64,000 nt of DNA from Scenedesmus sp. ARA3 (lineage: Eukaryota > Chlorophyta > Chlorophyceae > Sphaeropleales > Scenedesmaceae), in NCBI GenBank assembly GCA_004335835.1, contig RWJK01001123.1, forward strand, positions 173,089 to 237,088, given 5' to 3'. The notes beneath the pieces were generated by a model. The model had not been told where the DNA came from. It worked only from the letters and a program-made list of their open reading frames with translations, and searched no databases. How positions within the stretch are numbered: the first letter of the stretch is position 1; each line of letters starts with the position of its first letter. This document shows positions 22,215 through 32,246 of the stretch, piece after piece. A program made the translations under genes and the position numbers.

Positions 22215-24275
22215 CGTTGGCAACAGTCAACCAGGCGTGTTGCTTTGTTGCGTCACTCATGCCCTCCAGGTCGTGGTCCCTGCAGGAGGGCAAACAGCAG
22301 CAGCAGCAGCAGCAGGCATTGGCAAGATAAATCAGGCAGACACAACCATCATGGCCAATTCTTGTACTAGGGGCTGGCAAAACACACACGAGGCACAGCT
22401 GCGCAACCTTTAAACCCCGCCAATGCTTGTAGGAACCCAACCGCAAGCTGTCAACAGCCAGCCAGCAATAGTCCTCTGCTAGCCGCTGTCCCTCCCACCT
22501 TTACAGGTGCTTGAAGGGGTCCTGCAGCAATCACAATCAACCTCCAGCCACAAAAGCAACCTCTTCCCCAACCTGTGCCAACCTTCCCACCTGTACAGGT
22601 GCTTGAAGGATCCTGCAGCATGCCTCCGCATGCAGCTTGCAACAAACACACAGGCAGCGCAGCCACCTGGTAATTGTACAAACTTCATAAGCCTCTGTCC
22701 CACCCACCTGTACAGGTGCTTGAAGGGGTCCTGCAGCACGCAGATGTCGATGTCGCTCAGCAGCACCGCCCAGCCCAGCTGCAGGAACTTCTTCAGGATG
22801 CCAAACTTGAGCGCAGACACCGCGTGGTTGGCGCCGGTGTCGGCCTGGCTCTTGCTGATCTACAGCAGCAGCAGGAGCAGCAGGAGCAGCAGCAGCGGCG
22901 GCGGCAGCACAGAGGCACAAAGTGGGGTACAGCTGGCGCGCAATATGGTGATAGCAGCAGCAGCGTTGCTATGCAGCTGGCATCTAAGGGCTGATGGGCA
23001 TGCAGGTGGCACCTGCACTGCATACCCCAATAGCTGCTAAGGACGGGTTGATAACGGCGCATGCGCGTACAGCCCGGTGTAGCTACTGCTGTGCGTGCTG
23101 CTGTAGTTGCTGGCGCAGGTTGTCATGAGCCAGGCAGAAACCTATATGCTGATGCGCTTGCTGCAGTGCACTGATCTACATGCACTCTTCGATCGCCGCA
23201 CACCTCCTGCCACACCTACCTGCATCGGCATGTAGAACACGTTGATGTTTTGAAACTTGAGCTCCCGCTCAGTCTCCTCATCCAGCGCCACCACCAGGTA
23301 GTTTGAAACTCCCGCCTGCTGCACGCCTTTCAAAAACGTGCCCAGCATGCCTTCCCGCAGCGGGTTCACATTCGAAACGCCAACTAACACCTCCCTGCTC
23401 GGCGCAATTTTCAAAAGGTACTGCTCCAGCGCATGCATCTGCGCATCCTTTGGGTAGACTACTGCTGCTGCTGCCGCTGCCGCCGCGTTTCTTGCAAGCT
23501 GGGCCACTGACCTGGCGCCCGCCGGGGCGTTTCCTGCAAGCGGCGCTGCTGCTGACCTGGCGCTGCGGGGCTTGTTTGGCAGCGCTGTGCCTCGCAGGAT
23601 GTCCTCCCTATTGCTGCTGATGTAGAGCCGCTCTGAGATGATGATGCCGGCACACATGCCCACTGCAAACAGCGACAGCAGCACCTGCACGCACGCACGC
23701 AACATCTGATGTGTTGGCATTTGCAGGATACAACTAGCAGGCTAGGCTCTGAGATGATGAAGCCAGCACACATGCCCACTGCACGTAGAGACAGCAGCAC
23801 CTGTGCGCACGCAGGGGGTGTGAGCGGTTGCAGGACAGACGGCAGTTGCTTGACAGAAGGCAGCACAGCTGCATACCCTGTCAAGACAAACCTTCTTTTG
23901 TCCGTTACGCCCGGGGAGAGATGACAATCACAATACTTGAAATAGCAAGCAAGCTATTGGCAAGCCGGAGCAGAATATGCAGCTTTGTTAAATATAAGCC
24001 GCGCTGCCACAGCATGTCAGCAACAAAGCACCAGCTGCTGGTCTGCAGCAAAGTACTGGCTGCAGCAGCAAAACATGATCACCTGGTGGCGTTCCCGCAT
24101 GCTGAACATCTTGCACACCATCAGCTGCACTGCGAACTGCCAGAGCATGTCTGCAACACAGCACTAGCTTCAGGCCTGCAGGACAGCTTCCGGTGTGCTG
24201 CTTGCAGCATCATATGCTCACCTGGTGGCGCTCCCGCATGCTGAACATCTTGCCCTTGCCCGTGCTGTCATCCAT
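20052..24275 (-). CDS. Type II membrane arabinosyltransferase-like glycosyltransferase (GT77 type)
   Basis: Eight exons: 24275-24222, 23684-23220, 22859-22708, 22169-22074, 21827-21743, 21152-21054, 20614-20503 and 20161-20052, in frame to 390 residues. The protein starts [18 protein letters not shown], followed by one membrane span ([16 protein letters not shown]), as expected for a Golgi type II enzyme. The catalytic domain has [11 protein letters not shown], a DxD motif in [14 protein letters not shown] (about 209-211), [50 protein letters not shown] and a C-terminal [16 protein letters not shown]. These match the nucleotide-diphospho-sugar transferase domain of plant RRA/XEG113-type extensin arabinosyltransferases from memory. 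The likely job is arabinosylation of hydroxyproline-rich wall glycoproteins; the exact subfamily is uncertain. Almost every exon edge has a decayed intronic copy. Confidence 0.87.
20676..20752 (-). repeat. Near-complete copy of an exon start
   Basis: About 70 bases including the acceptor of exon 20614-20503 ([15 protein letters not shown]) are repeated about 120 bp upstream in the gene. The copy reads [17 protein letters not shown] before diverging. Confidence 0.9.
21216..21284 (-). repeat. Copy of an exon start
   Basis: Plus-strand TTGTACGCAGTCTGGTCCCA plus GTACTTCTCACG and the acceptor region of exon 21152-21054 are duplicated (translation [18 protein letters not shown]), about 120 bp away. 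A weaker relic lies at about 21357-21385. Confidence 0.9.
21434..21495. repeat. Three tandem copies of a GGTCAAGGCGGCAGGCG unit
   Basis: A short minisatellite, unit about 18-19 bp, in an intron of the glycosyltransferase gene. Confidence 0.9.
22249..22290 (-). repeat. Copy of an exon start
   Basis: Plus-strand CACTCATGCCCTCCAGGTCG plus TGGTCCCTGCAGG repeats the start of exon 22169-22074 (RDHDLEGMS). A (CAG)n tract lies between the copy and the exon. Confidence 0.88.
22492..22622 (-). repeat. Two copies of the DxD-exon end with donor
   Basis: Plus-strand CCCACCTGTACAGGTGCTTG plus AAGG and TCCTGCAGCA, the end of exon 22859-22708 (LQDPFKHLY), recurs at about 22496 and 22588. Spacing is about 95-110 bp. 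Confidence 0.88.
23738..23815 (-). repeat. Copy of the membrane-anchor exon start
   Basis: About 70 bases repeat the acceptor and start of exon 23684-23220, translating as [18 protein letters not shown], about 120 bp upstream in the gene. Confidence 0.88.
24078..24122 (-). repeat. Copy of the first-exon end with donor
   Basis: Plus-strand TCACCTGGTGGCG, then CCCGCATGCTGAACATCTTG, repeats the end of exon 24275-24222, about 140 bp downstream in the gene. Confidence 0.85.
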
Positions 24276-25071
24276 GGCTGCAGCTGGCCACTGGCAGGCA
24301 CACGCTGTTGTTGCGCGGCTCTTGCCAGCGTGCCTGTTATGCTGCACAGCACCTGCACCGTTACGGTTTGCAGCATGGGTTTCCTTGCTCCCAGGGCTAC
24401 AGCACGCTTGTGTTCTGTTGCTGTTTCTGTTGGCTAGCGCTCAGTCAGGCCCACCTGCAAACTTGTTGGTAGAGGTGGGACCCTAGAGGTGGTTGCAACT
24501 GTCCAGCCTCATACTGCTGGTGTCATGACTGCTGATGTCATCCCCGAAACTCGTTGCACCGTAACCTGGATACTAAAGTCGGCTCCCAAGAAGTAATTAC
24601 TTAGTGATTGGCAGCCAACCAGGGCTGCATGTGCCTGGCTTTCCTGTGTTTGTGCTTCGCCTCTTGCACAGTCTGCTGCTGATGACAGCACCACGATCTG
24701 CAAGCAATCACAAACAAAACTTAAAGGAAATATATGTTGCCACACTGTATCTCAGCTGGGCTCAGTCCAGTGCCCGGTAGGCATTCGTATGCCGTGTTAG
24801 CAGTTTAGGTCGCAGCACTGAGGAATGCTTGTTGTTCCGTGTTCAATGTACTGCTAGCTATCTTTGATACTAAAAAAGTTATGTTTTTTCATCCACACGA
24901 ATTCAATATCGAAAAGGGGAGCTGAGCCCACCGGAGTGACCGGAGTCACCTGGCAGGGATGGAAAACAGCAAGAGAATAGAGTGGTGAACGAAGTCGTCA
25001 CAGTTAAAGATTGTTATTCGTAGCCGTGACAACGGTTTCCAGGCTTCGCTGGTGCTGTACGCGTTGCTGAC
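24276..25071. promoter_or_regulatory. Shared upstream region of two divergent genes
   Basis: The arabinosyltransferase gene (minus) and the first giant-protein gene (plus) start at opposite ends of this 0.8-kb stretch, so it probably holds both promoters. It is AT-richer than the genes, notably at 24867-24895. A TGCAG|ATCGTGG-like acceptor on the minus strand near 24700 could mark a 5' UTR exon. No definite TATA box is seen. Confidence 0.4.
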
Positions 25072-25196
25072 ATGGCCAGCAACAGCAGCAGCAGCAGCTA
25101 CCCCATCAGGAATGGACTAATCTACTGCGAGAAAGTAAGTACCAACGTCAACAGCATATCTCATACCTATATTATTAGGTGTATCTCAAGCCGCAT

Positions 25197-25230
<34 letters not shown>

Positions 25231-26965
25231 GAGCTTGGCGCCCGTGCTATAGTCTTGTGGCAGCACAGCACAACATTGGTCCCAAACCCACAAGCACATG
25301 CAAGCACTTGCCGGCACCATGCTGGTGGTGGCACCGCCTCCATATAACATCCTAAAAGCATTGCAGACTAACGCAACCACACAAACCAGTAGTCACCAGT
25401 CACCAGCTGCCAGCAGTGCCCATCTGTCATCAACGCAACGTTTGCTGCTGGTCACCTGCTTGCTTGCAGGCAGTCAAGCTCCCGCCGTCATCAGTACAAG
25501 TTAGGCTGCCAGTACGGCTGCTGGTGGAGGTGTACGGCCTCAGCCAGGCGGCCGTAGCTGCCACTGCTGGCGGCATTACAGCACTGCGAGACGTGCAGGT
25601 GACTCCCAGCGCTTTAGTGGTATGGGCCACACACATGGCACCCTACTGTGTGGCATGGCCTCTTACATTAATACACAACATTATTTTATGTAATATTAAT
25701 GATAAAACAAGTGCTGCCTTGCCACCAGCCAGGCTGCCGGCTGAGCCAGCAGCTGTACAACAACACACCATTGCAGGATGGGGTTACACTGTTCAGGGTC
25801 TAACCTCGAGGGAGCCAGGCCACGCATGTGCTGCTAACCGCAACCGTCTGCTACCAAAAACCCTTCACAAGAACATGATGCACTGGCTACAGCCCAGCCC
25901 TGCGCCAGCTGGCATTTATGTCGATTGCCAACTTGTGTGCTACTGCTGTTCGCAGGTGGTGCTGCATGTCAACGGCGTGCAACAGCCGGACAGGTTCACT
26001 GCTGATGTGCGCGTTGCAAAGGCATCCAATGCATACCTGGTGACCACAGGTGCGGCACCACGTGTTCAGAGCTGCACTGGACGCTGTGCATTGCTGGCTT
26101 AGTTGCCGCATGTAACAGCCTTCCTGACAATTGGCAGGCATGCTAACCTTCAATGCTTATTTGATGAAACACCGATGCTGCAACATCTACTGTACAGTTG
26201 CACTGGCTGCTGTGCGAGTTGGCTCATATTCAGCATGTAACAGCCCTAAACACAGCTTGCACACCTACTCCCCTACACCTGCCTATTACTGCTCTGCCCC
26301 TTGCAGGCATCAACAGGTTCAATGCGTACGCGGGCTGGTACCTGGTGGGTATTGCCAAGGAGCCAAAGCGGAATGACATCATTCACATCTTCCTGTCAGA
26401 AAAAGTGACAGCTGATGGTGCCCCAGCAGCAGCAGCAGCAGCAACACCTGCTGCTGCAGCAGCTGCTGCTGCCGGAAAAGGGACTGCAGCTGGCACAGCT
26501 GTGCAAAAGCGCAGCAGGGAGCTGCAGCGGCTGCTGCCACCTGCACAGCAGCAGCAGCAGCAGCAGCAGCGGGTGCAGTCAGCAGCAGCAGCAACAACTG
26601 CGCCATCTGCGCCCAAAACGCAGACAGTACAGAAGCGCAGTAGGGAGCTGGACTCATTGCTGCCTCTTGTGCAGCAGCAAAAGCGCGCCAAGCAGGAGCA
26701 GCAGCAGCGCATGGGTGGCAAAAACGCAGCTTCGGCTGCTGCTGCAAAAGCTGTGGTTGCGGCAGCTGTATCTAGAGCAGCAGCAGCAGCAGGCAAGCAG
26801 GCGGGAGCTGGAGCATCAGCTGTGCACCAGCAGCAGCGCGTGAGCAGAGAGCTTAAGGCTTTGTGGGGGCATGCTGCAGCTGCCAGTGGCAGCAGCAGAG
26901 GTCACCCTGTTCTGAAACCACCTCAAGTAGCCAACAAAACAGCAGCAGGTGGCAGCGGGCCTGAT

Positions 26966-26997
<32 letters not shown>

Positions 26998-29900
26998 TGC
27001 CAGTGGCCCTGCACGCAAGCCAGGCCTCAGCAGGGAGCTGGGGGCGCTGCTGAAAGCAAGCAGTAGCAAGCCCACTGGCAGTGGCGCAGCAGCAGCAGAA
27101 ACAGTCAGGACTCTTGCTGCGCAAGCACCTGGTGCTGCATCTGCTGCTGCTGGTGGTGAGGGCAGTTTCAAGCAGCAGCCTAATAAGGAGCTGAGTAGGG
27201 AGATATGGGCCCTGCTGAGCAGCAGCCCTGCATCAGCTGCTGCTGCTGTCGGCAACGGCAGCAGGCGCCTGACCCAGTCAGCTGCGACAAGACCACCACC
27301 ACCACCAGCATCAGCAGCAGCATCAGGGAATGCACCCTCCAAGGGGCCAGCACCTGAAGGGGCTCCTGCAGCAGCAGCTGCTGCTGCTGCTGAGCCAAAA
27401 AAGCGAGGCAGCAGGGAGTTAGGGGCGCTGCTGGGTGGTTGGCTGCTGGCTAGAGGCAAGGCACTGGCAAGCAGCGAAGCAGCAGCAGCAGCAGCAGCAG
27501 CAGCACCTGCACCAGCTGCAGCAGCAGCAGGATCGCAACAGGCTAGTCTTTTCAAGCAGCCGGCAGCTGCTAACAGCAGTCAAGAAACAGGTGTAGGTAG
27601 CGCTGAGCGCATCAAGAGAGGCAGCAGGGAGCTGGGTGCCCTGCTGGGCGGCTGGCTGCTGGCTGGCAGCAGGGCACAGAGCAGCAGCAAATCACCAGCA
27701 TTACCAGCAGCAGCAGCAACAAAGGCACCAGCTGGAAATGATGCAGCAGCAGCAGCAGCTCAACTGCAGCCGGATGCGTCACCCATTCCCCTAGCCGCTG
27801 CAGGAGCTGCTACCAGGGCAGCTGCAGTGCCTCTCCATGCAGCAAAGCGAGGCAACCGAGAGCTCCATGCTCTGCTTGGTGCTGCTGCAGTACCCAAGGC
27901 CAGGCCACAATCCAACACCTCAGCAGCAGCAGCAGCAGCGGGATTGCCGCATGTTTCTCTATTGAGGCGGCCTGCTGCTGCTGCCAGCAGCAGCACAAAG
28001 CGTGCTGCTGCTGCTGCCATCCAGCGCAGCAAGCGCGGCAGCAGGGAGCTGCACTCGCTGCTGCATAGTGCAGCAGCAGGAAGCCGCCACTCACCAAGCA
28101 GCAGCACCACACCAGCAGCAGCAGCAGCAGTAATGCGTAAACTGCCGGGGCCGGCGCCCAGCAAAAAAGGCGCACCTCTTGCAATAAAAATGACTGGAGG
28201 AGCTACCCCACCAGCAGCAGCAGCAGCAGCGCGGGGCGCTGGCAGTGCAGCGTGTGCTGGTGTGAGGCCGCGTGTCAGCCAGGAGCTAGCAGCTCTGATG
28301 AAAGATGCCCTGGCAGCCGCCTCAGACACACAAGCCGCTGCTGCTGCTGCGCGTAGTGCAGCGTGGTATGCTCGGGCGCGGCAGCTGCAGCAGGGCGTGG
28401 TGGCAGCAGCAAAGCGCCGGAAGATTGGTCACACAGCACAGCCTCCAGCAGCAGCAGCAGCAGCAGCAGCAGCGCAGCAACGACTGCAGCAGCAGCAGCA
28501 GCAGAAGATGCCTGCGGGGTTGGATGAGCAGCAACTGTTGGAGGAGCTATACGTAAAGCAGGAGCAGGAGCTGTGGGGGACTGCGCCGCAGCCATTGCCT
28601 CAGCTGCAGCAGCTGCAGCAGCAGCAGCGGCCGGAGCCTGGCAGCGAAGAGCAGGAGCTGCTCGAGAAGCTGTATGCTGCGCAAGAGCAGCAGCAGCAGC
28701 AGCAGCTCGAAAATCAACCACTGCTTGACCTGCATCATACGGACAAAGCAGAGCAGGCACAGGAGGAGGCGCCAGATCTGGCAGAGCACGGTTCGCCCCC
28801 AGTGCAGCGGCAGCAGCAGCCCCCAAAAGTGAAGCCGGCGCTTTTTGTAGCAGTTGCAGATGCAGCTGGTGCAGATGCAGGCACTGCAGCAGTGTCTCCG
28901 GCTGGGTTGCGCGCTGCATCAGCATCACCGCAGAGCGCCAAGCGCAGCATATCTTACGAGGCCGCTGACGGCATTCGGATATGGGTCAAGGTGAGGTGAC
29001 CAACTGCAGACAAAGTGCAGAGAAACACCCTTTCAGCAAAGCTGCCTGGTCAGTGTGCTGAGCTTAACACGTACCTCACAGCATGACGGCTGACTGTGCA
29101 CAGCCGGCATACGGTGACTGCCGGTGCTTGCAGTAGACTGACCCACGTCTGACACAGGCATCACGACTGCTTCAACATTGCTCTCTGGCAACCACACTAG
29201 CCTGCCTCAACCACCTATCATCACTTTTGCATACTGCGCTCCTGCCGTTGCTCCCTGTGCCGCATACTCTGTCCACTTCTTGACGCCACATTCCCCACCG
29301 CTACTCTTGCAGAACCAGTGGCTGGGCGGCAGCAGCGCCACCGTCACAGTCAGCCGCCACTTCTGCAGCCAGGAGCTGGGCCTGCAGCCGCCGGCGGCTG
29401 GCGGCACGCCAGTGCTGCAGCCTGTGGAGGTGGTGGTGTTCAGGTGGGCTGCGCGGGNNNNNNNNNNNNNNNNNNNNNNNGGGGAGTGTGGCCTTTGGAG
29501 GTGATGGTAGTGGTGCTGGTAGTGGTAGTGCTAGCCTGTGGAGGTGGTGGTGGTCAGGGTGGGCTGCGGGGAGTGTGGCTTTTGGAGGTGCTGGTAGTGG
29601 TGCCGGTAGTGGTAGTGCTAGCGCGTGGAGGTGGTGGTGTTCATGTGGGCTGCGGGGGCTTGACTGGGTCCTGACGCTTGCAGGATGGTGCTTGTAGTGC
29701 ACATATGTTAATGCCTGCAGGATAACGCTTGCAATGTGCGGCGTGCTGGTGCTTCACAAATGCTGCTGGCAGCTGCCAGGCTGATGTGTAGCCATGTGTT
29801 GCCCAGCAGGGTGGCAGGGAGTCATCTTGCAGCTTTGTGTAAAACTCTGTCAGATGCTCCTGCGGCGCATTTACCTTATTGTACATGCTGCAGACACGTA

Positions 29901-30616
29901 CCTGAACACTTGGCGGTTGGACTTTAGATCCGTTGTACGTACATCCAACATCAGGGCACTGAAATTTCCTTGTTGCTGCTGCCGCTGCTGCGATCAGGGA
30001 TGGCGTGCAGCAGCCTGGCAGCCAGCCGTGTGCGCTGAAGCTGGTGGGCGCAGGCAACCAGTACCTCGTCATGAGGACAGAGGGTGGGCTTTGCCGCTTG
30101 TCGCTTGCTGCTTTTTACAGTGTTGCCGCTTTGTAACGTACATGTTGCACCGCCAGCATAAGCGAGGATACCCCCTCCCTTAACTTACGTGGGTGGCGAG
30201 CTCAATCGTTCATTCATCAAGCGAGGATGGCTGCCTGTGCTCCACAGAGTTCACATGCACCTGGCTCCATCACAATCTCAACGATGCCTCTGCTGCACAT
30301 GCCTCTGGCACTGACAAGTCATTGCCGGAACAGGAACACGACATCAACGTGCGCCATGCCTCAAGCTTTTTCTCCTGCTGCTGCTGCTGCTGCTGCTAAG
30401 TCATCACGCTGCTGCTGCCGCTGCTGCTGCTGTTTGTGTGCAGGGAACCGCACCGGCACGCTGAAGCAGTACCTGCGCTGCCATGTGGTGGGTATGGCCA
30501 AGCATAGCCAGCACACCATACGGCTGTACTTTGAGACGGAGCAGCAGCAGCGGCAGCGGCCAGGGGCATCGCTGCCGCCGCCAGCTGCAGCCCCTGCGCA
30601 GCATAAACCGGGTTCC

Positions 30617-30647
<31 letters not shown>

Positions 30648-31141
30648 ATGCTGCTGGTGCTGGTGTCAAGGCAGCTGGTGGCACAGGCATGGCTGCTGGT
30701 GCTGCTGGTGCTGCTGTTGGCGTGCCTGGTGTGGCTAAGCGTGGCAGGGGCAGGCCCAGGGGTAGGGGCAGGATGCACAGCCATGGCAGGGGCAGGGGTG
30801 CTGCTGTGCAGCACGCACTTGGCAGGGCAGCGCAAGCAGAAGGATGCGTGCAGCAGCAGCAGCAGCTAGGCACTGATCTGCTGCTGCAGCTGCTGCCTGA
30901 GGCACCTGCAGAGGGCCTGCAGAGCATGGCAGCTGCTGCTGCACACGTGGCTGGGAAGCTCGGGAGCAGGATCAACGCAGCACAGGTGGCTGCGGTTCAG
31001 CGGGTGTTTGATGCTGCGGTTTGGGGTTGTGATACTGCAACTGCACAGCCGGAACCGGAGCCTGCAGTCAGTGAGCCAGCAGTGCCGTTGGCAGCAGCAG
31101 CAGCTGCAGCAGAAGCAGGCACAGCAAACTTCACTGGAGAC

Positions 31142-31174
<33 letters not shown>

Positions 31175-31465
31175 GGGCCGACAGATGAGTTGGCAACAGG
31201 TTCCACATCAAGTGCAGCTGCTGTGGCTGCGCTGCAGCTGCAGATGCTGTATGGCTGGCTGAGGCTGTGGTGCAAGCGCGGCAATCAAGAGCAGATGGCA
31301 GCAGTGCTCAAAGCCATGGCTGGGCTGGCTCAGCAGCCAGCAACAGCAGCAGCAGCAGCAGCAGCACCGCCACTTGCTGCAGAACGTTTGGGGTTGCAGG
31401 TAGGGCAGCTTTCAGAGCAGTTGGAGCAAGTTGAGGAGGCTGCCGTCCCTGCCAGAATGGCGTGA
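25072..31465 (+). CDS. Giant low-complexity protein with two copies of an unnamed domain (protein A)
   Basis: Seven exons: 25072-25134, 25470-25598, 25956-26049, 26307-28990, 29313-29443, 29998-30083 and 30444-31465, in frame to 1402 residues. A domain of about 110 residues occurs at about 12-128 (LIYCEK; VQVRLPVRLLVEVYG; VVLHVNGVQQP; NAYAGWYLVGIAK; DIIHIFL) and again at about 975-1095 (IRIWVK; ATVTVSRHFCSQELG; VVVFRDGVQQP; YLRCHVVGMAK; TIRLYFE). Introns fall at matching points in both copies. The 850-residue linker is Ala/Ser-rich with about ten SREL-type motifs. The C-terminal part has a basic Gly/Arg patch (KRGRGRPRGRGR, AT-hook-like). The domain pattern, with a strand followed by LPxxxxxxxxG, faintly recalls plant B3 DNA-binding domains; with the AT-hook-like patch this suggests a nuclear DNA-binding protein, but that is inference. 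Confidence 0.8.
26500..28303 (+). repeat. About ten coding repeats of a K/R-x-S-R-E-L-x-x-L-L motif
   Basis: Motif copies lie near 26503 (KRSRELQRLLP), 26632 (KRSRELDSLLP), 26837 (VSRELKALW), 27023 (LSRELGALLK), 27189 (LSREIWALLS), 27401 (KRGSRELGALLGGWLL), 27614 (same, GGWLL kept), 27844 (KRGNRELHALLG), 28032 (KRGSRELHSLLH) and 28270 (VSQELAALMK). Each sits between Ala/Ser/Gln-rich spacers of 40-75 residues. The spacers vary while the motif is kept, which suggests selection on the motif as a short helical docking site. Confidence 0.85.
29458..29480. other. Assembly gap (N run)
   Basis: Twenty-three undetermined bases just after the donor of the exon ending at 29443. The flanking sequence is repetitive, so the true length is unknown. 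Confidence 0.99.
29481..29660 (+). repeat. Two tandem copies of an exon end, next to the gap
   Basis: Bases matching the end of exon 29313-29443 (TGTGGAGGTGGTGGTGTTCA, then GTGGGCTGCGGG) recur at about 29536-29570 and 29623-29655. Each is followed or preceded by a GGAGGTGNTGGTAGTGGTGC block. The period is near 90 bp, and more copies may be hidden in the gap. Confidence 0.85.
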
Positions 31466-32246
31466 TGCAGTGCTATTGATTGCACAGCAGGAGGGAGTGG
31501 CAGCTGGCACCCAGCGCTCAGGCGAGCAGGCCGCAGAGTAGCAGAAGGTGGGCTTTGTGCGACAGCAGTTATCTGCTTGCAAGATGACTGTTTTAGCTGG
31601 TATTCGCAAGGGTTGTGCACTTGCATTTACGGGATCAAACGGTCATGTTGGGATGAAAACCCTAGTCTAGCTCAGGAGGCGGGTTGCTTCATCGACGAAA
31701 AAATTGCACGAACATTTTAGAATGACAGCTATTCTTGTAACGTTTCAAGCCTCGCGTGTTGCCATCTTGTCGAGTGCTCGAAAGAACGCGCTTCCCACAG
31801 CTACCAGGCAGTCTATGCTTGTAGAGCAAGTATACCCGTGAGAGGAACAACTCGGCACGAATGGTTTCCAATAAAAGGCGATTGAGTTGCTCTGCCTGAC
31901 TCTGAAAGGTACAGTCAGCAGTAGCTCCTGCTTCGTTCGCTGGCACTTAGCTGCAGCGGCGCACACGCCCAAAGCAACTGACCAGCAATCCTATCCAGCC
32001 AGCTGCCCCAATCCTATCCAGCTGCCCAAACTGCCTCCTCTGTCATTGAATGTATGTTGCTTGCAGGTCTGCTGCTTGATGCTATGTTCTACACTTTGGA
32101 CAGCAGCGACAGCAAACAGACACGCAGATGCACACATCGTGCCCCATGGCACATGAAAGTCAGCTGCGGCATAGCCACATTGCTGGCAGCAACTTGGCCC
32201 CTACAGCTCACAAGCATGTTCATAGAACACACAGCCATGCCTACAG
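31466..32246. other. Region between protein A and the FNT channel
   Basis: This includes the 3' flank of the protein A gene, with a TGTAA algal polyadenylation-type signal at 31736-31740. It presumably also holds the promoter and first exon(s) of the FNT gene, which I could not place. Confidence 0.4.

Noticed and set aside
26923..28928. Long Ala- and Leu-rich open frames on the minus strand
   Set aside because: They are the complement of the (GCA/CAG)n-rich coding sequence of protein A; poly-Ala/poly-Leu frames arise automatically opposite CAG/GCT repeats.
31887..32156. Frame starting MLCLTLKGTV as first exon of the FNT channel
   Set aside because: It is in a plausible place but its join to the exon at 32247 could not be supported by a clear donor and phase, so the start is left unresolved.
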